This document shows positions 49,281 through 62,100 of a stretch of DNA of 64,000 nucleotides, piece after piece. A program made the position numbers and the translations under genes. How positions within the stretch are numbered: position 1 is the stretch's first letter; every line of letters starts with the position of its first letter. Under the pieces are notes generated by a model that was not told where the DNA came from, did not search any database, and saw only the letters and a program-made list of their open reading frames with translations. Source of the DNA: Hypomesus transpacificus (Eukaryota; Chordata; Actinopteri; Osmeriformes; Osmeridae); NCBI RefSeq assembly GCF_021917145.1, contig NC_061071.1:2653110-2717109 (forward strand), in the 5' to 3' direction.

Positions 49281-50112
49281 AAACTATGTTAAACTTTATT
49301 AGAAATATTTGAAATTCCAATGCACCAGAGTCCTTTTAAAGACAAATAATTTAAAATCAAGAACATATGACTAATATGAAACACATTTGGACTGGTAGCG
49401 GACAACAAAATAATAATCACAGTTAGTTGAGTAAATTGTTTGTGAGTGTTTGTAAATTCTTGCAGTTGTTTTTGGAGCAGGCTTCCGTTGCAAATGGGAC
49501 CTTAGTCTAATAAAACTTTTGGGATAAATAAAAGTTGATTTTTTTTTCTGAGAATCCTAAATCCAGCAGAAGGATGGATCATAGAACATATTACGGATGA
49601 TGAAAATAAAATAAAATATAATGGTACCATGGTATTCATGGTTGATATGTCCATAAAACAAGTTTGTTGATCATATACACAAAGTAATAATACATATTTT
49701 CCATATCAACAGATAACTTATAATATTTCCCATTAGCAAATATAAATGTATAAAGCTATGTAAATCTATACAGTTTGACATAAGTTGTCATTGTCAGAAT
49801 AGACAAAGAAAATAAGCCCATTTGAAAAGAGCTCTTTTTACAGTTTTTATAATTGCTACAAATAATAATACTTTAAAGGCTTTGCTCTCTATTCAAAATG
49901 GACTGAAAATGACTTAGCACAATTATGATGATGACTGACATTATCTTGAGTGCTCAATACATTATACAAAGTGACTTTTTAGAAGAAAAAACTATAATGG
50001 CTATACCCACTGAAAGCATGTTTATAGCTTTGACAGTTCCTCCAACATTTCTGAAAGGGAAGCATAATGGCAGTTATAAGGGCATGTGGTCAATCTTTTT
50101 TTTCAGACCTAC
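49281..50112 (-). other. mxra5: mxra5 3' untranslated region
   Basis: AT-rich sequence from the mxra5 stop (50113) to an AATAAA on the minus strand at 49300-49295. No coding signal is seen on either strand. Confidence 0.6.
49295..49300 (-). terminator. mxra5: Polyadenylation signal of mxra5
   Basis: TTTATT on plus reads AATAAAG on the minus strand, about 810 bases past the mxra5 stop. Other AATAAA-like matches lie closer, for example near 49.53 kb. Confidence 0.5.
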
Positions 50113-53100
50113 TCAGAACACATGAAGGTATGTTGTCTTGGTGTCCACCCCTATCACGTTTCTGGCCGAACACTTGTAGAAGCCAGCGTCTCTCTGAGAG
50201 GGGTTCTGGATGATCAGAGAGCCTTGAGGGTGCAGGTACTTGTTACCAAAGAGGCGTGGCTGGGCGCTGACCGCCAGCCGCGTTCTGTCCGGCGTCTCCC
50301 ACGCCACCTCGGCCCTCGGGATGCCCGTCGCCACGCAATTCAGTTGCACGGCAACGCCGCGCCTGGCGTACGTGGTCGGGGGCGGGCCGCTGGTGATGCG
50401 GGGCGGGTATGCGATCACGATGACGGACACGGGCAGCATGGCGCTGCCCAGCTCGTTGGCGGCCCGGCAGACATAGGAGCCCCTGTCGTAGACGGACGCC
50501 TGCTGGATGGCCAGGGTCCCGTTGGACAGAACGGCATAGCGTCCTGTCCTCTGGGGCCGCCCCAGGACCACCCCACTGGGGAGGGTCCACGTGAGCCTGA
50601 GAGGGTCCCCGCTAGCCAGGCAATGAAGAAGGAGAGTCTCTCCATTCATTAAGGTGATGGGGGAATTGTACTTGTTGTTGATCTGTGGCGTCCTCCCTGG
50701 GGTCAGAGTGACGGTACGCTCCACCAGCCCTGCTGCGTTGCGCCCCAGGCATCGATACATCCCAGCCTCCGAGACTGAGGGATTACTGATCACAAGAGAG
50801 CCATCTGGCCTGTGGAGGAATTTGGCATATTGGGCTCCGCTTACAAGAGGGGAGCCATGAGGCAGGATCCAGGTGACCTGGGGCATAGCTGCACCTTCAA
50901 AGGAGCAGTTCAGAGTCATGGTACTGCCCACGGTCAAAGACAGGCTCTCTGTTTTGGGGCCCCTGAGCTGTGGCCTCTCCACCACATCATTCACTTCCAG
51001 GTGCACCGTCAGCCTTGCCTCCCCTCCCTCGTTGCGGGCGATGCAAGCTAGCTGGGACGAGTCGCTCCTCTTGACCGCTCGGATCTCCAGAGTGCCGTTC
51101 CGATGGACCGTCATCCTGCTACCGTAGTACGGCGCCGGGAGAATGACGTTCTCCGGCAGGACCCACATGACCCGGGGGACGGGGGTTCCCACGGCAGAGC
51201 AGTCCACCAGCTTGCGCTGGTCCCTGACTGCCGTCACTCTCATGGTGTTGGCCACGCCCCTCAGGCCATTGATGGTTGGAGGGGTGACCAGGACGTCGAC
51301 CTGGGTGACTTTGCGGTCCTGGCCCGCACTGTTCCGGGCTGTGCAGGTGTAGTTCCCAGCGTCAAAGCGCTGGGCCTTGTGGACCACTAGTGTGCCGTCG
51401 TTACGGATCTGGTATTTGTCAGAGGCAGACGGGATGGCCCTGTTTGTTGGGGACATCCAGGAGACGACAGGGACGGGCTCTCCCTTGGCACTGCACTTCA
51501 GAGTCACCGTCTCCCCATACGACACCCTGATGACCTCGGGCCGCTTGTCTCTGATGGAAGGGGGTTCGGCCACGACCTTGACGTGCACCTTCATCTCGTC
51601 CTTCCCCATCTGGTTCTCAGCGTAGCACGTGTAGTCTCCCCCTTCTCTCATCCCCACGTCGTTGAAGTAAAGCGTTCCGTTGTCGAACACCACGTACCTG
51701 CGGCTGCGGCCTCCGGCCCCGTCTGTCTGCTTGAGAGGGTTGACCATGGTTCCGTCCGGCAGGGCCCAGCTGATCTCTGGGTTGGGGTGGCCGGACGCCA
51801 CACAGTCCACTTTCAGCTCGCCCCCGTAGAGGACCTCCTGACTGCTCAGCGACTGTTTGTGTTCGATCGTGGCCGGCTTGGCCAGCACGCTGGCTCTCAG
51901 CAGCACGTAGTCGTCCCCCAGTTTGTTACGTGCCACACACAGGTAGTCACCGCCGTCTTTATCGGTCATCGACTGGATGGTCAGGGTTCCGTTGACGAAG
52001 ACTTTTATCCTCGGGTCGAAGCTGCGGAACAATAAACACATAAGCAGGATCACTCGGGTGTAGTTCTACAGAACTCATCCATGAGGCCAGTGTGACTGAG
52101 CTCAAAGTAGATTCAGTATGTCAGTGGCACAGCTTGGATTGCTCTTCTGTGTTTTTCGATGCTCTGGGATGCATTACCTGTACTGAGCATCCACCAGCTT
52201 CTTAGTGGGCGTCCTCCAGATGATCCTGGGCTCTGGGTCTCCTGTGGCGATGCAGTCCAGATGCAGCTTTCCCCCGTAGACCACATCTGTTCTCTGGGGA
52301 GAGGAGGAGCTGATCCTGGCCTTGTTGGAGGAGGAGATCTTCAGGACGGTCAGGATGATGGTCCTCCTGGAGGCTCCCATGGCGTTACTGGCCACACACT
52401 CATACCTCCCAGCGTCCCCCTGGCCCAGGCTGCGCACGTACAGCGTGCCGTTGGGGAACACAAACAGGTTCCGTCCATTCACAAACTGGGAGGGGAGGAG
52501 CTGCAGGCCGTCGGGCGTGGTCCAGCGTGTGACGGGGGGCGGGGCTCCCTTGGCGGTGCAGTGGATGTTGGCGGTGCTGCCCTCGGGCAAGGTGGAGTTC
52601 TCGTGGAGGGCCTGCTGGATCACAGGAGGCAGGGTCGCCACGTGCAGACGCACAGAGACAGAGTCGGCCCCAGCCACACTGCTCCCGATGCATTTATACA
52701 CCCCCCTGTCGGTGGAGCTGGCTCGGGTTATCCTGAGGGTGCCGTTACTGAGGAGGGACACCCGCTGTCGGGTGCCTCCAGCAGGGGGCGCTGCAATGTG
52801 GACCCTGTCGGGCAGCACCCACGTCACCCGGGGTGTGGGGTGTCCCTGGACCACGCACTCCAGCTCAATGCTGTCCCCCAGGTTGACCGTGGCGTCGCGG
52901 TAGCGAGGCTGAAGCACCCTAGGATGCTGGGCTATGACTGCCAGGTTGACCACCATCTTGTCTGTGCCATACTGGTTCTGCACAGTGCAGAGGTACTGGC
53001 CTCGGTCCAGAGGCTGGGTGTTCCGGATGATAAATGTGCCGTTGGGATGGACCTCAAATCTCTGGACCCGGGTGTTCTGAGCAACACTTGCCCCTGAAAG

Positions 53101-56100
53101 AATAGAAAATGGAATTCTCTTTCATTCGTCTATAATGTGAAATATATGTAAATACAGTATGTTGCCTGTGAAATATTCATTCATGCCATGAGTTAAAATA
53201 AGAAACAGGAAGAGATAGTGTGTGTCGTACGTACCAGTGGAGACTTTAGTCCAAGACAGGAAGGGTTTGGGCTCCCCAAGCACCTCACAGGGCAGCTGTG
53301 CGTCCATCTCTGCATTCACAGTGACCATCTGAAAATTGACATTCGTGATGCGGGGTTTCCCTCGGGGTACTGCCACTCCCACACTTCCTGGTTGCTGAGA
53401 GCCTGCTGATGCACCATAGGTCAGGGGTGGTGCCCCTGTCCTCTGGCCCTCCCTGTGAGGCATGGACCAGGACACGCGGGGCTGAGAGGTGCCTGTGCTA
53501 GTTGGAGAAAGTGTGGTAGTGCTGGTATCCGCCTGGGTGTGGGTGTGTGTCTCTGGCGTTTTAGGCTCTGTGATCCTCAGTTGACCTCCACCCCTGCCTG
53601 AGTCTGACCTGGGGTCAGAATGTATTCTAGTAGTAGGGTGAGTATCAGGGGATCTGTTTGTGTTTACACTGTTGGGCGAGAGAGGGTTAACCTGACCAGG
53701 GAGGAGGATTCTCTCACTGTGACTGTCAGGGATGTGGTTGGGACTCTCCAGGGGTCTGGTGGGGGGTCTCGGCCTGGGCCTTTCCCCGGGAGAGGACGCG
53801 TGTGGGACGTGGGCCGGAGTCTGAGGCCTAGCTTCGGAGGAGACAACAGCAGATGTCTTCTTCATCGGTGCTGAGGTGACAGATGGAGTTTTGACAGCGT
53901 TATTACCTGCACTGTTTACAGGGACATCCTCTCCTCCTGGAGCCGAGCTCTCTCTGTCACTTGTGAGAAGCGTTTCTCCCACACGGTGATCTCCATCAAA
54001 AACGCCGCTCGACTTCATGGTGACTGTTTGAGTTAAGCCAGGCACTTGATGAAAGCTTTCAGATGTTACAGATTTCTTTGTGGTGAGCTGATCTGTCTCA
54101 TAGGCTTCCTCGTAAAAAGCAGAGTTTGGGGAAGCGCCGTGAGGATGCCCGGCCTCCGACCCACTGACTTCCTGCTGAATGGAAGGAACAGACGAGGAGG
54201 AGGGCTGCGGTGGGAACACGCCATCGATCTCTTCGAACGCCACCTTTTCAGCCCGATTTGATTCATATTGATGGTTCGATCCGCCCGGCTCTACATCTGG
54301 TCTCACTCCCAGTTGAGTGGGAGGATTCTCAGAGGACTTGTCAGAACTTGGCACGGGGCTAAGGTCTCCAGTAATGCCTCCCTTTTGTGTCTCTTCTAAA
54401 GGTTTAACTGCAGGAAGAGGCACGCTTGTAAACCTATCCAGACCAGCAGCCGTGGGCGTACCCGAAGGCTCTCGATATGCAGCCGGAGAGGTCCCCTGCC
54501 TGGGGCCGTGAGCTGGGACGGTCTGTCCGCCTCGTCCACCCTCTGGAGCTCTGGTTGGAAACGCTGGTGCCGCTGATGTGCTGCTGAGTGGTGGTCTGGC
54601 ACGAGGGAGAAGGGCATCCTTTGTTTCAGGAGACGTGGTGGCGGGTCTCACAGAGGACTCGGAGACTGGGTCACCTCTGGCGTCATACGCGGAGACTGTG
54701 CTCTCTTTGTGATTCATTCCGGCTGATGACGTCGCTTGGCTTTCCATTAATGGAGCGGTGGTTTTAAATTTGGCTGAAGTGACTCGGGCCTTTTCTGATG
54801 CCACTATTTTTAGCCCTGTAGTAGAGGGTGTCTGGGTGGTTGCTAGGAAAGCATCCATAGGTGTGGCCGTGCTATTCTCACTTGCTTGATTCAGCCTTTC
54901 CTTTTTCCTGTTTCTCCTCCGGCCTCCGTGCCTTCTCCTGGAGTTAGGGTTTCTGAGGCGTGTGTGCCCCCGGCCTGGAGGCTCCTTCCTCCCTGCCACC
55001 GCCGAGGCAGGCTGGGTAGTGGGGGAGGCTGTGGTGAGCATTATCGGGGGATGTGAGATGTCCAACGTGGAATACTTCAGCTGACTCTGTGTGCTACCTC
55101 CGGCTGTTGTGGTCTCACCGACAAAGTCCGATACATCGTTTCCGGTTTCGAACTCCTTTCGAACGGTGGTTGACTGTGGGTGAAGGTCCCCACTGTCTAC
55201 ATATTGTTCTAGTTCCTCATTAGAGCTGTTAACAGTGCTGGGTTTGTTCCCATTCTCAGACCCCTCAGATGTTGATGAGATCTCAGACACTGTAACTGGC
55301 TCCCCATGTGAGGAAGTTCTTTGATTCCCTCGTAAAATACGGTCGTATGAAACACTGCTGCTGGCAGTGTTCCCATGACGCTGGCTTTGAGTTTGTGGAT
55401 GTGTAACAGTGTCACTGTGCTGCTGGGGAGCAGATGTAGGCTGTGTGATTCGTGAGCGACTTGTGAGTGTGCGTGGCTGTGTGTATGAGTGTGTGCGCGG
55501 GGGGGATGTGGATGTGTACAGCTCCTCCTCTGCCTGGGTTGTGTCCTCTGATGATCCCTCTGTGTCGGGAGACACTGTCTGTGTATTATGGGATGTCAGC
55601 TGCTCCTGCTGTCTCCTATTGGTGTGAGGAGCTGGGCTGGGTGTTACATTACTCTGACCGTTCCTGTCTCGTATCTTGGCCAAGATGTCAGCCCATTTCT
55701 CCGGGTCTATTTTCTTGTTTGACACGTTTGTCCTCCTACGCATCTCCACGGTGCTTTTCTTGTCGCCTACACGCGACCCTGTCACGGGCGATTTTCTCGG
55801 CACCGCCGGCCGTCGCCAAGAGTTTCTGAAGGGATGCCCGCCGTGCCTGCCCAAGCCAGGATCTCTCCGTCGAGTCATGAGGTCCACCCGACTCGTGGGC
55901 GCCTCCCCCTGGGTGTCCTCCTCCCCGGATGCCTCCTCCCCCTCCTCCACGGGGACCTTTATTTTGGTATTGACCCCTGAGGCAGACTGAGGCCTAGTGG
56001 GAAACTTCCTCAGTGGTCGAATCCCCGCCCTCCTTGTGAGGTTCACCTTCGTAGCCAGAGAATCGGCGCCGTGTTGATTTATGGCCACACACTTGTAATA

Positions 56101-59074
56101 TCCACTGTCTGACGGTTGACTCTTTGGGACTCTCAGTGTTCCATTGGAATAGACCAGCGCTCGAGAGGAGTTAGCTCTGAAATTCACGATGCTGCCGTCT
56201 GGCAGGATCCAGCTGATCTCAGCATCAGGAGAGCCAGACGCCACACAGGGCAGGGTGACAGGATCTCCTGTGAAGCCCTCCACGGATGAGCTTCCACCCT
56301 CGCCCCCTGGAGGTGGACTGGAGGATTCCTCCACGGAGAGATAGAAGGGGAGCACACTGAGGTCACCGCGGACCTGGGCGATACAGTAGTAAATGCCTGT
56401 GTCTGAATGGCCCACGTTTTTAATGAGCAGCCTACCAGAGCTGGACACAGACACCCTGTTATCTGGGCTGCTGTAAGGGGCCTCCAGCTGGGAGCCGTCT
56501 GGCATCATCCATCGGACTACCGGCTCTCCGGAACCCTGTACGTTACAGTCCATTTGGCTGGGGCTGCCCACCATTGCGCTCAGTGCTGCTCTAGTGCTGT
56601 TTGTGGACTCTATCAAGACCCATGTCCTGGCCTGTCTCCTCACCAGCTCGGCCTCCACGGTTGGGGAAAGGTGAGTGGAGAGGATCAGCTTGACGCTCTT
56701 CCCTGTGGACTGGGGCCTGTTCAGCTGCAGGTCCATATAGGTCTGCATCAGCCAGGCAGGCTTAGCTACCACATTAGCCTTTACCCCTGTGTAATAGAGG
56801 GCGTCTTTCTCCAAGTCCTGCCTGTACCTATAGCTGGGCTCCGGCTCCTTAGTCAGCATGATCTCCCTCTGCAGGTGGGCAGGCACGTCGCTGTAGTAGG
56901 CGATGAGCCTCCACAAGCGCTCGTAGTTGTCCCTGTCTATGGGACACTCGACGTCCACTGAGAGGGTGACGTTGGCGGACAGCTGAAGAGGGTTCACCTG
57001 GCTCCAGCTCATCCTTGTGGTCTCTCTCGGTTCACCCACACCGCACTCCAGATCCACTTTGTTCCCGTGCTCATCCGACAGGCCCAGGGTGATGTTACCA
57101 AACTTCTCTTTGAACTCCTCCGGGGTCATGACCTCGCTCTCGGTGTCCTCCGGGAGGGTGGGTCGCTGGGGGGTGGTGATGACTGGGCTGCTGCATGACA
57201 GGCTGTCCAGACCCTGGATCTCCTTGCTCCTCAGGTGCTTGGGGGAGGAGCACATTGGGCACAATTGACCCCCAGCATAAGCCCTGTCCTTCTTACACTT
57301 CAGCACACCTGAGAGACAAGAGGAAACACAGAAAAAACCTTCTAGTCATGAGCTGCTTTTGAGCTGTGCGTCCTGGAAGTTCCCCTGAAAAATACCACGT
57401 CAGAAACATCTTGAAATAAGCTAAACCATATTATATGGTGCAGCTTAGTCTGATACAACATCTGTTTCTGAACAGAACACACACACAAGGCATTTCCTCA
57501 TCATCGTTCTGACAACCGAAGCTCAAACATCACCTGGTGTGTTCTTGTCCCAGTTCAGGAACCACTTCATCCTGCAGTCACAGGTCCAGGGGTTCTCCTG
57601 CAGGTACAGGTTCTCCAGGTGAGGCATGCCATCCAGCATGCTCTGGGGCAGCGAGGTCAGCCCGTTGTCGGACAGGAATAAATGTCTGAGGGTGGACATG
57701 TGGAAGTGGTCCATCATGGAGAAGGTGGCAAAGGTGGAAGGGTGGAGCTGCTGTAGACGGTTGCCCTCCAGCTGGAGCAGACGGAGGGAGGTGAGGCCCT
57801 GGAAGGCGTCCGGGTGTATGAACTCCAGGCGGTTGTGGTCCAGNNNNNNNNNNNNNNNNNNNNNNNNNNNNNNNNNNNNNNNNNNNNNNNNNNNNNNNNN
57901 NNNNNNNNNNNNNNNNNNNNNNNNNNNNNNNNNNNNNNNNNNNNNNNNNNNNNNNNNNNNNNNNNNNNNNNNNNNNNNNNNNNNNNNNNNNNNNNNNNNN
58001 NNNNNNNNNNNNNNNNNNNNNNNNNNNNNNNNNNNNNNNNNNNNNNNNNNNNNNNNNNNNNNNNNNNNNNNNNNNNNNNNNNNNNNNNNNNNNNNNNNNN
58101 NNNNNNNNNNNNNNNNNNNNNNNNNNNNNNNNNNNNNNNNNNNNNNNNNNNNNNNNNNNNNNNNNNNNNNNNNNNNNNNNNNNNNNNNNNNNNNNNNNNN
58201 NNNNNNNNNNNNNNNNNNNNNNNNNNNNNNNNNNNNNNNNNNNNNNNNNNNNNNNNNNNNNNNNNNNNNNNNNNNNNNNNNNNNNNNNNNNNNNNNNNNN
58301 NNNNNNNNNNNNNNNNNNNNNNNNNNNNNNNNNNNNNNNNNNNTCCAGGTGGAGTCTGGCCAGGCTCCACAGCCCGTGGAAAGTCTCCCGGCTAATCTCC
58401 TCCAGTTTGTTATAGCTCATCTTCAACATCTGATAAGAAGTGGAGATGATTGAGCCTTAACATGGAACATATCAATTTCCTGGTTATTTAGAATGGGGTT
58501 ATGCTGATCAGATATTGCTGTAGAATGGCTTGGGATCATATGGGATGGTAAGAGAGAATCACGTCATCTTTAATCAGCTGTGGGATTAGGGTACCTGCAA
58601 GGAGATCAGATCCTGAATGCTTGGTTGGGAATACTGTGGAGATTGTTTCCATGAATCATGAGCAGCTCCAGTTTCCTCAGTCCAGCCAGGGAAGTCTCAG
58701 TCATCTTGCTGATGGTATTAAACCTATGCAAACAAAATTAAGCTATCGATTATCTTGGTCTGTTGTGAACTTGCCCAAACACAAATCAATTCATTGAAAG
58801 ACTGATGGCACTTTTAGACATTGTTGATGTTGATTAAACCGCAAATGATGTAAGGTTTCCAGTAATCTCTCGTCCAACAAGATGATGCTTACCCCAGGTT
58901 CATGCGCTCCACCTGTCTGTGTATGCCAGCTGGCACGGCGAGGAGGGAGCGGAAGGTGCAGTGCAGCTCAGTGGGCATGGGGGCAGGAGCAGGGTCGCGG
59001 GCATGGCAGGAAGGCAGCGGGGCAGGGGGCAGCGCCACTGAGAGCAGGAGGATGAGAAGGCCAGGACGATCCAT
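50113..59074 (-). CDS. mxra5: Matrix-remodeling-associated protein 5 (adlican), six coding exons
   Basis: Large secreted matrix proteoglycan-like protein. Exons on the minus strand: 59074-58893, 58723-58595, 58429-57534 (contains the N gap), 57308-53235, 53093-52178, 52021-50113. The order is a signal peptide ([11 protein letters not shown]), an LRR N-cap (ELHCTFRSL), LRRs with [12 protein letters not shown], an LRR C-cap ([15 protein letters not shown]), a linker ([16 protein letters not shown]), Ig domains 1-2, a roughly 900-residue Ser/Thr/Pro-rich mucin-like stretch in the 4.07-kb exon, then Ig domains 3-12 ending in TTYLHVF. Twelve Ig domains match human MXRA5; the C-terminal motifs exclude IGSF10. 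Two defects: one base is missing at 58614/58615 in exon 2, and a 500-N gap interrupts exon 3. Adding that base and closing the gap with its 5-base flank overlap gives 7602 nt, 2533 residues, all phases correct. Confidence 0.93.
57844..58343. other. Assembly gap, exactly 500 N
   Basis: A round 500-N block inside mxra5 exon 3, so its length is nominal. Both flanks carry TCCAG (57839-57843 and 58344-58348), and collapsing them restores an uninterrupted LRR and the right exon phase. The true missing sequence is probably nil. Confidence 0.95.
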
Positions 59075-59120
59075 CTTCTGCTGTGCCGGGGGCCACTCTC
59101 TGCTCCTCCAATCAAAGAAG
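59075..59120 (-). other. mxra5: Possible mxra5 5' UTR part of the first coding exon
   Basis: A plausible acceptor (CCATACCAG, AG at 59122-59121) lies about 46 bases upstream of the ATG on the minus strand. It would be served by a non-coding first exon ending at a donor AAG|GTAGGC at 59717. Human MXRA5 also has a non-coding first exon. This is sequence-signal inference only. Confidence 0.3.
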
Positions 59121-62100
59121 CTGGTATGGGGGTCACACTGGTTACACACCCACACCCTTGGAGTTAAAGCCACAGTAAACAAAATTAGTCACAACGATTA
59201 GACAGTTTACCAATTGTTCAGAAGGTGGCCTACTGTAGGAACCTTGCATAAATGCAAAAGTTCAATATTTTAAATTAAAAGTTTAAAGATTTGAAGGCCT
59301 TTAATATTCTAAATTCGTTATATTGCGTCTCAAACACATAACAGCTAAACAAATTTTGAATTTTTTACAATATACCATCCATCAGATACTTTGTCAACAA
59401 CGTTTGTCTACAAGTTCCATTCATCTAATTTAATAAACAAATTATATAATATTAACAATATTCCTATAATTACACAACATTTAGTAATGAAACACAAAAA
59501 TCACATAATTAAAAATAAATAAACCGTTAGTATGAGCAGAGCTCAGATTGGGAGGCTAATTCATTGAATATTGGATAATTTACTCTTCAATTAATTTATT
59601 ATTTATTAACTTTTCATGCATCCTCAAAATGTACTTTTGGATAAAGTGCGCTCCAGCACAAAGACTACTCCACTTTGACTGAATAGTGCTGGTTAAAAGC
59701 TGAGATCTTAGCCTACCTTAAAATCTTTATTTTGGAGCGGAGACTCTCTGTGGCCCATTCAAACATGACTTTGCTGTGTCTACGGATGCGGCTGCTCCCT
59801 ATAGACGCATTAATCCCCACAGCTGAAGAAAACGAGTTAGTTTGTCCAAAACGAGAAAGGACAACGGCAAAGTATTTCTAAATGCTCCAAAGTATTTCTA
59901 AAACAAAATACTTTAATAGTTTCAGATATCCAGGTTATTATTCCAATAAAATATTCTGGATTACTGTGCATATGTCAGCATTCACAAAAACTGCGGGATG
60001 ATGCGCTCTCGACCGGACTGTTAAGCAGTGACGGGCTAACAGTTTCCACCATACAGACTTCTGGAGCGCGGAGTTGAGGAGGAGCGACAGAAAAGAAAGA
60101 GACGACAACTTAAGTGAAGAGCAGTTCCATGGCTACAGGCGTAGTTCTTTGTTCATTGCGGGTGTGGACTGTTTTACACCTTATTTTCACGCACTGTGAA
60201 GTTTCCAATTAAACCCAACGTCATAGAAATCACCAAAAGACTCCATTAGCGACACTTTAATTAATGTGGTAGCATTAGGACATGAAATCAAACTGCAAAT
60301 TGTCAGAATAGCCTACAGGTTATGTCGGCACAGTCCTACAATATCCTTCAAATAACTTTATTAACTGGCAAAGTAAACTTTGACCTCTGCTGCTAAAACC
60401 CTGCAGTTGCAGAGTCATATGAGGGACTAAGTGAAGGGCCTGCAGCAACCCAAGGTAAAGGTTATGTTGGTTTCAAAGCCCTGTCATTTACACACATACA
60501 CACTTACACTGACACAAACATACACACTGTCAGAAGAGGCACCAGTGTGTTGTATGCAAGCATTCCATTTACTGAAGTTTGTCAGTTCGGACCTCTACAG
60601 TAAATCCAAACAGCTCTTGATCTTGGTAGTCTTTTAGGGACTGTCTCACTTTGATCCTGGGGTAAAGATAGAGGCCTTGAGACTCCAAGCTGACTTGTGT
60701 ACAGTACACACTGTGTGTAATGATGTCAAGTCCTGGAATGGGATGGGTTCAGAAGTCACATAGGGTCAGTGAGCAAAGGGGCCAGTGTGTGTGCTCTGAT
60801 AGGACACCTGAGAGGTTACATCCATCACCTTGTCACTTCAAGCCAATGGCACAGCTGCACCAAAAGCACACGTAGGTGAGGTCGTTTGCAATGTGCAAGG
60901 AGAAGACCTAGAATAAAAAATCGAGCCACAATACCTGGATACGTTTTAATATATTTATTGTTTACTAAGTTTGGTGTTCAAAGGGTTTAATAGCAGCAAA
61001 CCAACTGCCTGCCATGATCAAATTAGAATTTAAGGAACACAGCATAGTTCAGTCCTTTTGTGCAATGCTATTGTAAAGGACAAAACAAATCTAGGAAATA
61101 CTTGAATTAATTGCCAGTACAATATTGTTCTCCCTTGAGAAGAAATGTATGTACTTCTGTTGCCAAGTGTGTAAATATTTTATTATGAATTAGGGCTATG
61201 TACTTGCATTGCCTTTGTGTGAATTACATAAGTGTCATCTCCAGAACTCCATCTTAAATTATATCCGCTTCTAATGTAAACAGATAAGATTACAAAACAT
61301 CGTTTCATGTGACATTCTAATTCTGTGCGGTGCATAAACAAAGGCGACTACCCAGTATTTTTGGTAGACTGAAGAAACCTTGTGGAAAAGTCTTGCTTTG
61401 TGTAGTTAAATCTGTTTCTTTTAGTGATTAAAGAATGAAATGATTATTTTACAATGAAAACATTATGTTAATTGTGTTTATCGTGTTTGATCATTAAAAT
61501 AAGAATTCTTCCTCAGGCTTTCTTGGTCTGTGTTGATGAGAAGCTTTACCGCAGGCATCTCAAGTAAATGTTTAAACACCATAAACCCTGAGACTGAATC
61601 TATAAACTCCTAAATGAAGCTTTAGAGATGTCCAATTGTACCCCAACAAAGATTTTGATTTAGGCAATCTATAACTTTGATCAAGAAAAACACATCCAGC
61701 TTAAAATATGAACCCACTGCATTGGCATTAATATACCTATGGCAAACTGGCCTTTGACACGTGTCTCGTCTTTCCACAGGATTCCATGTCAATGAAATTC
61801 ACTGTCGAACTATGACCCGGTCATCTGCTTTCAAGTCTCTCCATACATCCATAAGAAAGGGAGAAATTATTTACCGCACAGCAGTGCTATACAAACACGA
61901 GTCCAGCCCTTAGGGGCTGCAGGGGTCAAACAAACCAGCCCTCACTCATAAAGTATGACTGTTTTTAATGTGCTTTGAATATACTCCTCACAGAATCCAG
62001 ACAGACTGGGTTATCAATGGAGTGGAAGGACGAGACCTTGTGGAATCCTCCCAGTGGTCCTTGCCGGGGCTGCAGCCATCCTGTGAATAAGCGGGCTTAC

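Noticed and set aside
50086-50652. 188-codon plus-strand open frame opposite the last mxra5 exon
   Set aside because: Antisense to well-conserved MXRA5 Ig11-12 codons, with low-complexity Arg/Gly composition and no homology.
52159-53097. Long open frame on the plus strand opposite mxra5 Ig exons
   Set aside because: It is the antisense shadow of GC-rich Ig-coding sequence; the minus strand encodes Ig domains with correct splice phases.
50113-59074. IGSF10 as the identity of the LRR/Ig gene
   Set aside because: GGQLCPMC after the LRR C-cap, the [15 protein letters not shown] linker and the TTYLHVF end match MXRA5, and the neighbours are the MXRA5 neighbours.
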